Source: Deltaproteobacteria bacterium (GTDB taxonomy: Bacteria > Bdellovibrionota_C > UBA2361 > JAGFJO01). Taken from it: a stretch of DNA of 45,908 nucleotides. This document shows, in pieces, positions 32,107 to 39,522 of this stretch (position 1 is the first letter of the stretch; the number at the start of each line of letters is the position of its first letter). A program made the position numbers and the translations under genes. Under the pieces are notes generated by a model that did no database searches, had not been told where the DNA came from, and saw only the letters and a list, made by a program, of their open reading frames with translations. The stretch lies in contig JAGFJO010000006.1 of NCBI GenBank assembly GCA_024102635.1, forward strand, positions 1 through 45,908, in the 5' to 3' direction.

Positions 32107-33189
32107 CTACTCGAATTCTGGAATTATTCTGTCGCCGGGCTGTCTAGTCGCCATTCCTACGCCTATTGACATAAACGGCGCTATCTCCTTCAGATAGTTC
32201 TGATCAAAAGTATCGCCGCAATCGAGGCCCCTGAAACAATCCATCACTTCGCACGGAATCTCTGTCTTAGCAGCGAGGTCCTTGTCCAGGCCACTGGTCA
32301 AAGATGCTCCACCTGCCAGGTAAATTTTTTCTATTCCCCCTTCTGACCCAGTTGCACTCCAGAAGAAGCTAAGCTGCCTGTTCAACTCTGACGCCATATA
32401 GTCCACGTTGCGCGCGATTATTTCGCGCGCTGCGTCGAATTCCGGCTTATCAAGATCCTTTTTACGCTTTAGCTTCTCCGCCTCATCAATTGAAAGGTTA
32501 AGCTCTTCGGCTAAGGCGTCGGTGATTGCTTTACCGCCTAGCGCCAGGTCTCCGGTAAAAAGAGACTCCCCGTTACAGCAGATGTTGATGCTGCAATACC
32601 GCGATCCGATGTTTATCAGGGCAATAGTCTTAGAGACCTCCTCCGGATAACTCATCTCGAACATGTTCTGCAAAGCGAAATAATCGACATCCACCACGGC
32701 CGTTTCTAGACCGCAAAGAGAGAGGCTCTCTATGAAGCTATCAACAACCTCGTTCTTGACGGCCACCACTAAAACGTCCATCTGATCGTGCTCGATCTCA
32801 CTGGATACGTGATAATCAAGTCGAACCGCGTCAACGCTATGTGGGATGAAATTGCTGGCCTCCATCTGGATATAAGATGAAAGCTCGGACATCTCCATCA
32901 ACTGCATCTTGATTCTTTTAGTGAATACCCCCGGGCCAGGCATTGCGGTTACCACTCTGTGGGCGGGAATAGAGTTCGCTTCAAGGATGGCGTGAATTTG
33001 CTGGGAAACCTTTTCGGTCTGACTTATTGAGTTATTGGCGAAGCAATCGGCGGTAAGCGGCGCCATGGCCAGGTTCACCAGCTTAGGTGTTCCTGAGCGG
33101 CGATCAAGCTCAATTAGCTTAACGCTGGAAGAGCCGATATCGATCGCCAAAAAGTTCTCTTTTTTCTTAAACGGTAGAGAGATTCCCAT
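32107..33189 (-). CDS. pilM: PilM, actin-like type IV pilus assembly ATPase
   Basis: PilM is a cytosolic actin/FtsA-like nucleotide-binding protein that connects the pilus motor to PilN. The 360-residue product has the phosphate-1 loop AIDIGSSSVKLIELD (residues 15-29), the CLETAVVDVDYFAL region, phosphate-2 IALINIGSRYCSINI and the adenosine motif IYLAGGASLTSGLD. It is the first gene of pilMNO and lies opposite priA across a 356-base region. The translation start has AGG upstream at moderate spacing. Confidence 0.95.
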   Translation of the reverse strand: MGISLPFKKKENFLAIDIGSSSVKLIELDRRSGTPKLVNLAMAPLTADCFANNSISQTEKVSQQIHAILEANSIPAHRVVTAMPGPGVFTKRIKMQLMEMSELSSYIQMEASNFIPHSVDAVRLDYHVSSEIEHDQMDVLVVAVKNEVVDSFIESLSLCGLETAVVDVDYFALQNMFEMSYPEEVSKTIALINIGSRYCSINICCNGESLFTGDLALGGKAITDALAEELNLSIDEAEKLKRKKDLDKPEFDAAREIIARNVDYMASELNRQLSFFWSATGSEGGIEKIYLAGGASLTSGLDKDLAAKTEIPCEVMDCFRGLDCGDTFDQNYLKEIAPFMSIGVGMATRQPGDRIIPEFE

Positions 33190-33245
33190 TTAAAAACCTG
33201 GCTTTATTGAAGTAGGAACTAACTCCCTTTAAAGGCGAGAAATTC

Positions 33246-33274
33246 CATATAGTGTTGGATGCAGCTGCCGCCAA
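33246..33274 (-). promoter_or_regulatory. Candidate sigma70 promoter of pilMNO
   Basis: On the minus strand TTGGCG (33269-33274) and TATATG (33246-33251) are spaced by 17 bases, about 57 bases before the pilM start. Each box matches consensus at four of six positions. Confidence 0.4.
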
Positions 33275-33413
33275 TTGGTAACAAAAATACTTTGAAAATT
33301 GGATAAGATAACGACGTTTAGTGCACTTTTGCGGGAAACAGTGCTTTTGATCGGAGTCATTCAGCGGGTATATTGGGCGTCTGTCCCGTGGTTGGAGGGG
33401 CAGCCAGGCCCGT

Positions 33414-33456
33414 CACTGTATTTGCACTGGTGTATTTTCACTGGATTTATCACCTG
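33414..33456 (+). repeat. Four tandem CACTG/ATTT motifs upstream of priA
   Basis: CACTG occurs at 33414, 33425 and 33439, and CACCTG at 33451, each followed by an ATTT-containing stretch (for example CACTGTATTT, CACTGGATTT, CACCTGATTT). Start-to-start distances are 11, 14 and 12 bases, near one helical turn, so they may form a protein-binding array for priA control. Confidence 0.45.
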
Positions 33457-33545
33457 ATTTAGTGACAGATCGGGAATGCGCAGCTCTGGCCGATGAACTG
33501 CTGGCCCTTACTAAGTAGTATTCCCCTTATGCGGTTTATGGGACG

Positions 33546-35774
33546 ATGTCGAAGTATGTAAACGTTGTTATACCCCCGCTCCATTCACCCTTTACTTATG
33601 GGTTGGAGGAAGGTGACCGAGAGCAGGTTCAAGTGGGGGACCGCGTCCTTGTACCTCTTGGCAACCGGCAAACAGCTGGGTTCGTTGTTGAACGGCATCA
33701 TCGGCCGCCGCGCCGTAGCTCTGGTGAGGAGGTCGCCGTCAAACCGATAAGCTCTGCCGCCGAGCCGCAGCCGTGTTTCCGGCAGGAAGATTTAGAGTTT
33801 TATCAGTGGGTGGCGGCGTATTATGGAGATTCTCTTGCCAGCGTTATCGATCTCGCTGTCCCAAATTCGGTACCGAAGAAATTTAATCTCTTTCTAAGCG
33901 CCAATCCGACCTTGAAAGTGGAGAATTTGCGAGGCAAGTTGCAACGAGAGATCGCGCAGTATGTTTGTAAGCAGAATGAGCCGGTCTCATACTCTACTCT
34001 GCTCAAACGCTTCAAAGGTGCTGCCCCCGCAGTCAAGAAGCTAGTCGCGGAAGCCGCTTTTATCTCGTGCAAGGAGGAGATTCTTGATCATCATATTAAT
34101 CGCTCCACCCCTCCAGCATGGGCTAAGCAACAGATAACTTTGAATGACGAACAGCTAGAGGCTGCTAAGTTTGTGGCTGAGCAGTCTCGTGCCGGCCGGA
34201 CCTCGACCATCTTGCTTCACGGCGTGACCGGAAGCGGCAAGACCGAGGTGTATATTGAAGCCATAAAGGAAGCTCTCTCATGCGGAAAAGGCGCCATCGT
34301 CTTAGTCCCCGAAATTGCACTCACACCGCAGCTAATTGACCGCTTCAGGGCTCGCTTAGGCGGAGAGATCGCAGTGCTGCACAGTGGGCTGGCACGCAGG
34401 GCCCGGTGGGACTCTTGGAGGGCGCTACTCGAAGGGCGAAACAGAGTGGCGATCGGAGCACGCTCGGCTGTATTTGCGCCGATGCGCGACCTGGGAGTGA
34501 TAATAGTTGACGAAGAGCATGACAATTCCTACAAGCAAAATGAAAGTTTGCGCTACAATGCTCGCGATTTAGCTATAGTGCGCGGCAAACTCGCCTGCTG
34601 TCCCGTAGTTCTTGGTTCGGCAACCCCTTCTCTGGAGACTTTTCTTCACGCTCTAAGAAAGAAGTACCACTATTTCACTCTCCCATATAAACATCACCGC
34701 ACCACCAAACTAGCGGTGGAAATTATCGACCTGAACCGCGTTAAGCCTTGGGAGATGGCCAGCCGCAGCGTATCTCCTCAAATGGCTCAGGCCATCCGCG
34801 ATACCCTTGCACGCGGCGAGCAGGCTTTCATGCTGTATAACAGGCGGGGATTTGCAAGCTACTTGCAGTGTGAGAACTGCGAGGCAGTCATGGAATGCAT
34901 GAACTGCAGTGTGACGCTGACTTATCATAAACGCGGGAATTCATTGCTTTGTCACTACTGCAGTTCAAGCGTTGTGCCTCCTATTTTCTGCCCCCATTGC
35001 AGCAAGACACACCCTCAGCCGGGCAAGCTGGTTCAGCGCGGCGCGGGCACAGAGCGGGTGTATGAAGAGCTGCAACAATTATTCCCTGAGGCTGTCATCG
35101 ATCGAATGGACAGAGACGCTATCAGCGATTTTGAACAGTATAAGCGCAGCTTAGAGCGGGTGCGCGCAAATACCACGCAAATATTGGTGGGCACACAGAT
35201 GATCGCAAAAGGTCACGACATGCCCAACGTGACGCTAGTCGGAGTAGTAGATTGCGATGTTGGCCTTCATATGCCGGACTTCAGGGCTTCGGAGCGTGTT
35301 TTCCAGCTTCTTACCCAGGTTTCAGGAAGAGCCGGGCGCGGGCTTATGGCCGGCAGAGTGCTGCTTCAAACTAGAGTGCCGAAGCACGCCAGCTTGCAGG
35401 CGACAGTATTGCAAAATTTCACGGCCTTTGCAGAAAAGGAACTCGTATTGCGGAGAGAAATGCAGTATCCGCCATACAGCCGCCTGCTGCGGGTGATCGC
35501 ATTGTCCAGCGTAAAGGAAGAGCCGGGCCAATTTCTGAAAGCCGCAAGGGTTCAGCTCGATGCGCTTATCAAAAGCGAGAAGTTGAGCGTCGCGGTGCTA
35601 GGTCCGGCCATTGCTCCCCTTGAAAAAATTAAGACAAAGTGGCGCTGGCACCTTTTGATAAAGAGCCGCTCCGTGAAACCGCTGCAAATGTTAAGAAAGA
35701 AGTTGCAGTCGCTGCAGCCCAAATCGAAAACCTTGCGGTTTATCTACGATATTGATCCTCAAGAGATGTTGTGA
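33546..35774 (+). CDS. priA: PriA, replication restart helicase
   Basis: PriA recognises stalled forks and reloads the replicative helicase. The 742-residue protein starts with the N-terminal DNA-binding domain (YVNVVIPPLHSPFTYGL). It has the superfamily 2 helicase motifs: Walker A GVTGSGKT (226-233), DEEH (322-325), LGSATPSLET, and the later GTQMIAKGHDMPNVTLVGVVDCD and QVSGRAGRG motifs. Eight zinc-binding cysteines lie at 442, 445, 451, 454, 469, 472, 482 and 485. All catalytic elements look intact. No strong Shine-Dalgarno is visible before the chosen ATG. It diverges from the pilMNO genes. Confidence 0.97.
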   Translation: MSKYVNVVIPPLHSPFTYGLEEGDREQVQVGDRVLVPLGNRQTAGFVVERHHRPPRRSSGEEVAVKPISSAAEPQPCFRQEDLEFYQWVAAYYGDSLASVIDLAVPNSVPKKFNLFLSANPTLKVENLRGKLQREIAQYVCKQNEPVSYSTLLKRFKGAAPAVKKLVAEAAFISCKEEILDHHINRSTPPAWAKQQITLNDEQLEAAKFVAEQSRAGRTSTILLHGVTGSGKTEVYIEAIKEALSCGKGAIVLVPEIALTPQLIDRFRARLGGEIAVLHSGLARRARWDSWRALLEGRNRVAIGARSAVFAPMRDLGVIIVDEEHDNSYKQNESLRYNARDLAIVRGKLACCPVVLGSATPSLETFLHALRKKYHYFTLPYKHHRTTKLAVEIIDLNRVKPWEMASRSVSPQMAQAIRDTLARGEQAFMLYNRRGFASYLQCENCEAVMECMNCSVTLTYHKRGNSLLCHYCSSSVVPPIFCPHCSKTHPQPGKLVQRGAGTERVYEELQQLFPEAVIDRMDRDAISDFEQYKRSLERVRANTTQILVGTQMIAKGHDMPNVTLVGVVDCDVGLHMPDFRASERVFQLLTQVSGRAGRGLMAGRVLLQTRVPKHASLQATVLQNFTAFAEKELVLRREMQYPPYSRLLRVIALSSVKEEPGQFLKAARVQLDALIKSEKLSVAVLGPAIAPLEKIKTKWRWHLLIKSRSVKPLQMLRKKLQSLQPKSKTLRFIYDIDPQEML

Positions 35775-35817
35775 TTCTTAAGTCCGTTTATTTCAAGAAG
35801 CTCTGATTTACAACCCC

Positions 35818-36504
35818 TTAGCCTTTCTTGCTGCCTAGCGCCGCTTCTGCTTCCGAGAATTTTTCGAAAAGCTGCGCATACTCAATATCGAGAGCGTCGT
35901 ACCTCTTTTTCAGTATAAAGTACTGCTCATTGCCTGCCTCGATCTGCTGTAGCAGGCTGCTAACCCTCTCCTGAGTTTGCATCAGCTCCACCTTCATCTC
36001 ATCGACCTTCGCTTGAAGCTCCGCGCTCATTTGGATCTGAGACATCAGCTCCTCTACCTTCTGCATTGAAACAGCGATCTGCTCCTTGAGCGCTTCGTTT
36101 TTATTATTAAGATCGCGCTCTTTCTTGTTTAAGATTTTGAGCTCTTCCTTGGTCTCAATTCCGCTTGCTTCCAGCTCGCGTTCGATTTCCTCAAGCTCTC
36201 TCAGGCGGCCTTCGACGGTCTCAAGTTCGGCATTTGTAATGGTGTTGCGCCCGCGCTCGGCCTTCAACGCCTCGGTTAATTCGATAAGATGGTAACCCTT
36301 TGCTTGAATGGAAGAGAAATCAACTAACTGTACCACCACAGACTGCAGGTCGCTCAGCAGCGTCTTACGCTCCTCCAGCTGGCTTTCGACCTGAACAACA
36401 GCGTCGCGAACCTCGCTTACGCCCTTGGACGCTTTCACATACAACACTGCCGCGATGGCAATTGCTTCAATCAGCCCGATGATAATGATGATCAGATTCC
36501 CCAT
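35818..36504 (-). CDS. Membrane-anchored coiled-coil protein
   Basis: From the start MGNLIIIIIGLIEAIAI, preceded by AAGGGGA, the product has 228 residues: one membrane helix (about 4-22), then a long charged coiled coil (about 30-220) rich in Glu, Lys, Leu and Gln with heptad spacing. Lys and Arg follow the membrane helix, so by the positive-inside rule the coiled coil probably faces the cytosol. I do not recognise a family. The frame is open to 36561, overlapping the VWA gene. The chosen start is 10 bases after the VWA protein's stop, so the two form a tight unit and likely work together. Confidence 0.75.
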   Translation of the reverse strand: MGNLIIIIIGLIEAIAIAAVLYVKASKGVSEVRDAVVQVESQLEERKTLLSDLQSVVVQLVDFSSIQAKGYHLIELTEALKAERGRNTITNAELETVEGRLRELEEIERELEASGIETKEELKILNKKERDLNNKNEALKEQIAVSMQKVEELMSQIQMSAELQAKVDEMKVELMQTQERVSSLLQQIEAGNEQYFILKKRYDALDIEYAQLFEKFSEAEAALGSKKG

Positions 36505-36514
36505 GTTCCCCTTA

Positions 36515-38770
36515 TTATGACGCAGCTTGTCCGGTTGTAGCCTGTTCGCTATCCTCGCCACCCTCTTCAGTAGAAGCCTCCTGCTGTTCCGCCGGCTCAG
36601 CTTCCTGTTCGGAAGCTGGCTCAGCCTCCTGTTCAGCCGCGGATTCGGCTTCTTCTTGTGGCGAGCTGACAGCCGTTAGGTCGGAGCCGGCCTGGTGAAC
36701 GGGACGGCTTAGAAATACCGGGTTCGAAAGATCAACTTCGGTATGACTCGCCTTCTCCCTTAACAGCGCCAACGCTTGATGCGCTGCCTCCAACGACCCA
36801 AACTGCGGCAGGGCCACCGCGGGACCCGCCCCCGCCTTCTGCATCAACATAAACACTAAGCCACCGGCGATAAGATTCATGACAGTCACTATAAGTAACG
36901 GGAAAAGCACTCCAGGGGACGTCTCTACCGGCTCTTCCTTCTGCGGCTTCCGGCCCACCACCGTTACAACCGGCCCTTCACCTTCGAGAGCTTTGCGAAC
37001 ATACGGCAGCTTGTCGCTGCTTGCTTTTATTTTCCTTTTGCCGCGCCCCTGTGCCTGCAGGACCGCTTCGAGCTCATAATAGCCCTCCTTTGGAAGCAGC
37101 GCAGGATCCACTTCGAATCTCAAAAGGTCCGCCGTAGGCTGCATCTCGATCTCCACCCGCGTTCGATCGCGATCCACGGCGATCAATTTAACGTCCAAAT
37201 CTTTAAACTCCCTCGCATCAGGGCCGAGTGTCGCCACGATGACCTCCCCGTCAGATCCCGCCTCTGTTGAATGTCCATCCTGTTCGGAATGTTCGCCTGA
37301 GTGCGATTCTGGCTCATGTGTCCCTGCTGCTTGTGTGTCCATGTGCTTGTCGCCTTTGTGCGGATGGCCATCAGCAGCATCCGGCGCTGCGGCCGACTGC
37401 TCGACACCAAGAGAGATCAGCCGCGGCTTTACCCTGAATGGAATATGTTGATAGCGGTCGAAGGTCGGAGCATGAGCGACGATTTTCAATGCATACTCCC
37501 CAGGATCCTTTAGCTTGACCACAGCCGAGAAGATCCCATCATCCTTTATCTTGTCTCCGTTCTTGCCGTCGTCATGCAGTGTTTCTCTCACGACCGGCTC
37601 AGATACCTTATCGGTCGGGGTAATTTGAAAAGCGTAAGTAACAGCTCCCGTCATTTCCGGCAGCACCACCGGCTTTTCGTCTTCGTACAATCGGGCCTGC
37701 AGAAGAATGCTCTCATCGGCAATGATGGTTGACTCCCAGTCGGTAGCGAGCTTTAAATTGGTAAGAACTGTGGCAAAACTGTCGCTTGACGGCAGGCCAG
37801 AGACTTTCCAGTCGCCGCTCTCCGGAGTCTTTATGGTAACGACATCGAAGTTCTGTCCCTTAAACCATCGAACATTCCCTTCACTCAGTCCGGCAAATAG
37901 TTTCTGACCTGAAGGAGTCTGAATAGTAAGCTCCTCTCCGCTTTGCTTGTTTATATAGAATGTAGCTTCCTGAACATCTCCATCTATCTTGAAACCCTTG
38001 CTGGTTAGTGGAAGCACTTGCGGCTTCTTTACCGCCAGAAAAAGACTGGCGAAAGACTCGTGAATTTTGTCGGCCGTAGGAGCGAACATACTAAGCCCCT
38101 CGGTTGCCGCGGCCATCTGTGAGAGCGCTTCGCGGTCGGCTTGGTCGCTGAACGCAAGCGTGTGCACTTTTACCGAACGCGACTTCAGTTCGGGGAGGTC
38201 TCCATTAAAGAGCTCGTTATTTAGCAACTGAATCCCGCCTTTGGCAGGATCCGGATCCATCTTACCGTCCGAAAGAAGTACTATAACTTGCTTCGCATCA
38301 CTCCTTGAATTGTGCTCAAGCAGTTGCTTAGCGCTCTTTATTGCCGAGGCTAGATCGGTGTACACGCCTGAGTTATCTATTTTAGCAATCTGTTGAGATA
38401 CCGACTTTATTAACTCGGTATTGAAGTCCGACATAGGCCGGACTACTTTGGGCTGTGCGGAAAACTCTATCACTGCTATCCGGTCTCCCGGCTTCAGAAA
38501 CTGTAGAAATAGCTTGACCCCTTCATCGCGAAGCCTATTCGGATCGGTGAGCCTCATGCTCCCGGAAGAATCGAGCAGCAGCACTGCATCGATTTTTTCT
38601 GTAGGAGTATTTTTAAGGGGGCGCTGGTCCGCCAAGGCGGGCACGCTGAGAAGAACTGCACTCAATATGATCGGCAGCGCCGTCATAAGACACGCGGCCC
38701 GCACGGCGAGGGCGAGCAACTGAGCAATCGATGTTTTAGGTTGCAAAAAACCTAGGCGCTCTATGAGCAT
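36515..38770 (-). CDS. Exported VWA-domain membrane protein, TIGR03503-like
   Basis: A 751-residue protein with a signal sequence (about 24-48) and a von Willebrand factor A domain (about 58-235). The metal-ion-dependent adhesion site is intact: DSSGS at 67-71, with a TDLASA threonine and an LLSDGK aspartate later. Beta-sandwich domains follow, including a choice-of-anchor X type region (LHDDGKNGDKIKDDGIFSAVVKLKDPGEY). A His-rich linker lies at about 467-503, a membrane helix at about 622-647, and a 104-residue acidic Glu/Gln/Ala cytosolic tail ends it. This order resembles the TIGR03503 family, whose function is unknown. It is transcribed with the coiled-coil protein that follows. The His-rich linker may bind metal. 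Confidence 0.85.
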   Translation of the reverse strand: MLIERLGFLQPKTSIAQLLALAVRAACLMTALPIILSAVLLSVPALADQRPLKNTPTEKIDAVLLLDSSGSMRLTDPNRLRDEGVKLFLQFLKPGDRIAVIEFSAQPKVVRPMSDFNTELIKSVSQQIAKIDNSGVYTDLASAIKSAKQLLEHNSRSDAKQVIVLLSDGKMDPDPAKGGIQLLNNELFNGDLPELKSRSVKVHTLAFSDQADREALSQMAAATEGLSMFAPTADKIHESFASLFLAVKKPQVLPLTSKGFKIDGDVQEATFYINKQSGEELTIQTPSGQKLFAGLSEGNVRWFKGQNFDVVTIKTPESGDWKVSGLPSSDSFATVLTNLKLATDWESTIIADESILLQARLYEDEKPVVLPEMTGAVTYAFQITPTDKVSEPVVRETLHDDGKNGDKIKDDGIFSAVVKLKDPGEYALKIVAHAPTFDRYQHIPFRVKPRLISLGVEQSAAAPDAADGHPHKGDKHMDTQAAGTHEPESHSGEHSEQDGHSTEAGSDGEVIVATLGPDAREFKDLDVKLIAVDRDRTRVEIEMQPTADLLRFEVDPALLPKEGYYELEAVLQAQGRGKRKIKASSDKLPYVRKALEGEGPVVTVVGRKPQKEEPVETSPGVLFPLLIVTVMNLIAGGLVFMLMQKAGAGPAVALPQFGSLEAAHQALALLREKASHTEVDLSNPVFLSRPVHQAGSDLTAVSSPQEEAESAAEQEAEPASEQEAEPAEQQEASTEEGGEDSEQATTGQAAS

Positions 38771-38813
38771 ACATTATATGATGCAAAAGGCGGGATAATT
38801 TGCCTAGGTTTAA

Positions 38814-38842
38814 TTGATCTGATTCTAGGTTAATCCTATAAT
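38814..38842 (+). promoter_or_regulatory. Sigma70 promoter of the cyclophilin gene
   Basis: TTGATC (38814-38819, four of six) and a perfect TATAAT (38837-38842) are spaced by 17 bases and lie 19 bases before the GTG start at 38861, giving a very short leader that still contains AGGGAG. Confidence 0.7.
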
Positions 38843-38860
38843 AGTATTAGGGAGTTATAA

Positions 38861-39472
38861 GTGATGATTGGTGCCATAGGGTGTGCCGCCAGATCTTTTT
38901 GTGCTCTTTTGCCGCTCGTTCTACTGTTTTTGCTCTCTGCCGCACCTTGCAATGGCAAAGCGCACGCCCAGGCAAGCGGAGTCCCTCCTCCCTTCAAACT
39001 GCCTCCAAAAGCGGAGCTTAACAAGCTCAGAAACGCGGTACTGGTCACGAATCGAGGACCGATCTACCTAGAACTTTATCCGGATAGCGCCCCCTGGCAT
39101 GTTGCAAATTTTAAGTATCTAGCCGACAAGGGTTTTTATCGTGGGCTTTCGTTTCATCTGCTATATGATCAATACATCATTCAGGGAGGAGACCCCTCCG
39201 GCACAGGCGGAGGTGGGCCCGGCTACTCGCTCCCTCCCGAGTTCAGCAGCCGCCGGCATATGGCCGGCACATTAGGGATGGCCCGCATCGGCGGCGCAGG
39301 CAATCCGGAACGGCGCTCTAACGGAAGCCAGTTTCACATTCTTCTGCGTGAAGCTCCGAAGATGGACGGCGATTACACAGTCTTCGGCCAGGTGGTGAAG
39401 GGCATGAAGACCGTACGAAAACTTAAGAAGGGAGATACTATTAGGGATCTGATAGTATATGTCACTCCGTAA
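38861..39472 (+). CDS. Exported cyclophilin-type peptidyl-prolyl isomerase with altered active site
   Basis: A 203-residue protein with a signal peptide (hydrophobic about 12-28, then AHAQA) and a cyclophilin domain. The domain is recognised from GPIYLELYPDSAPWHVANFKYLADKGFYRGLSFH, YIIQGGDPSGTG, NGSQFHILL and VFGQVVKGM. Cyclophilins accelerate prolyl isomerisation in folding proteins. Here the catalytic Arg that follows Phe-His is Leu100, the NGSQFF motif reads NGSQFH (His159), and the His of the HVVFG motif is Tyr172. Isomerase activity may be reduced, or the fold used for binding. GTG at 38861 is followed at once by ATG. AGGGAG lies 6 bases before the GTG. It converges on the PBP1A gene. 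Confidence 0.9.
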   Translation: MMIGAIGCAARSFCALLPLVLLFLLSAAPCNGKAHAQASGVPPPFKLPPKAELNKLRNAVLVTNRGPIYLELYPDSAPWHVANFKYLADKGFYRGLSFHLLYDQYIIQGGDPSGTGGGGPGYSLPPEFSSRRHMAGTLGMARIGGAGNPERRSNGSQFHILLREAPKMDGDYTVFGQVVKGMKTVRKLKKGDTIRDLIVYVTP

Positions 39473-39522
39473 GATGGTCGTGTTAGTAAGTTTATCCCTC
39501 CGATCTGCTGCAAATTCGTTTA

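Larger units (their letters stand above)
33190..33545. other. Divergent pilM/priA intergenic region
   Basis: This 356-base gap holds a candidate pilM promoter (33246-33274) and, nearer priA, four tandem CACTG-type motifs (33414-33456). I see no RNA gene and no open frame with a ribosome site. Confidence 0.5.

Noticed and set aside
33262..33276. Sigma54-type (-24/-12) promoter for pilM, as seen for some pilus genes
   Set aside because: The GG and GC elements are only 10 bases apart from first to first, not the required 12; a sigma70-like pair fits the same place better.
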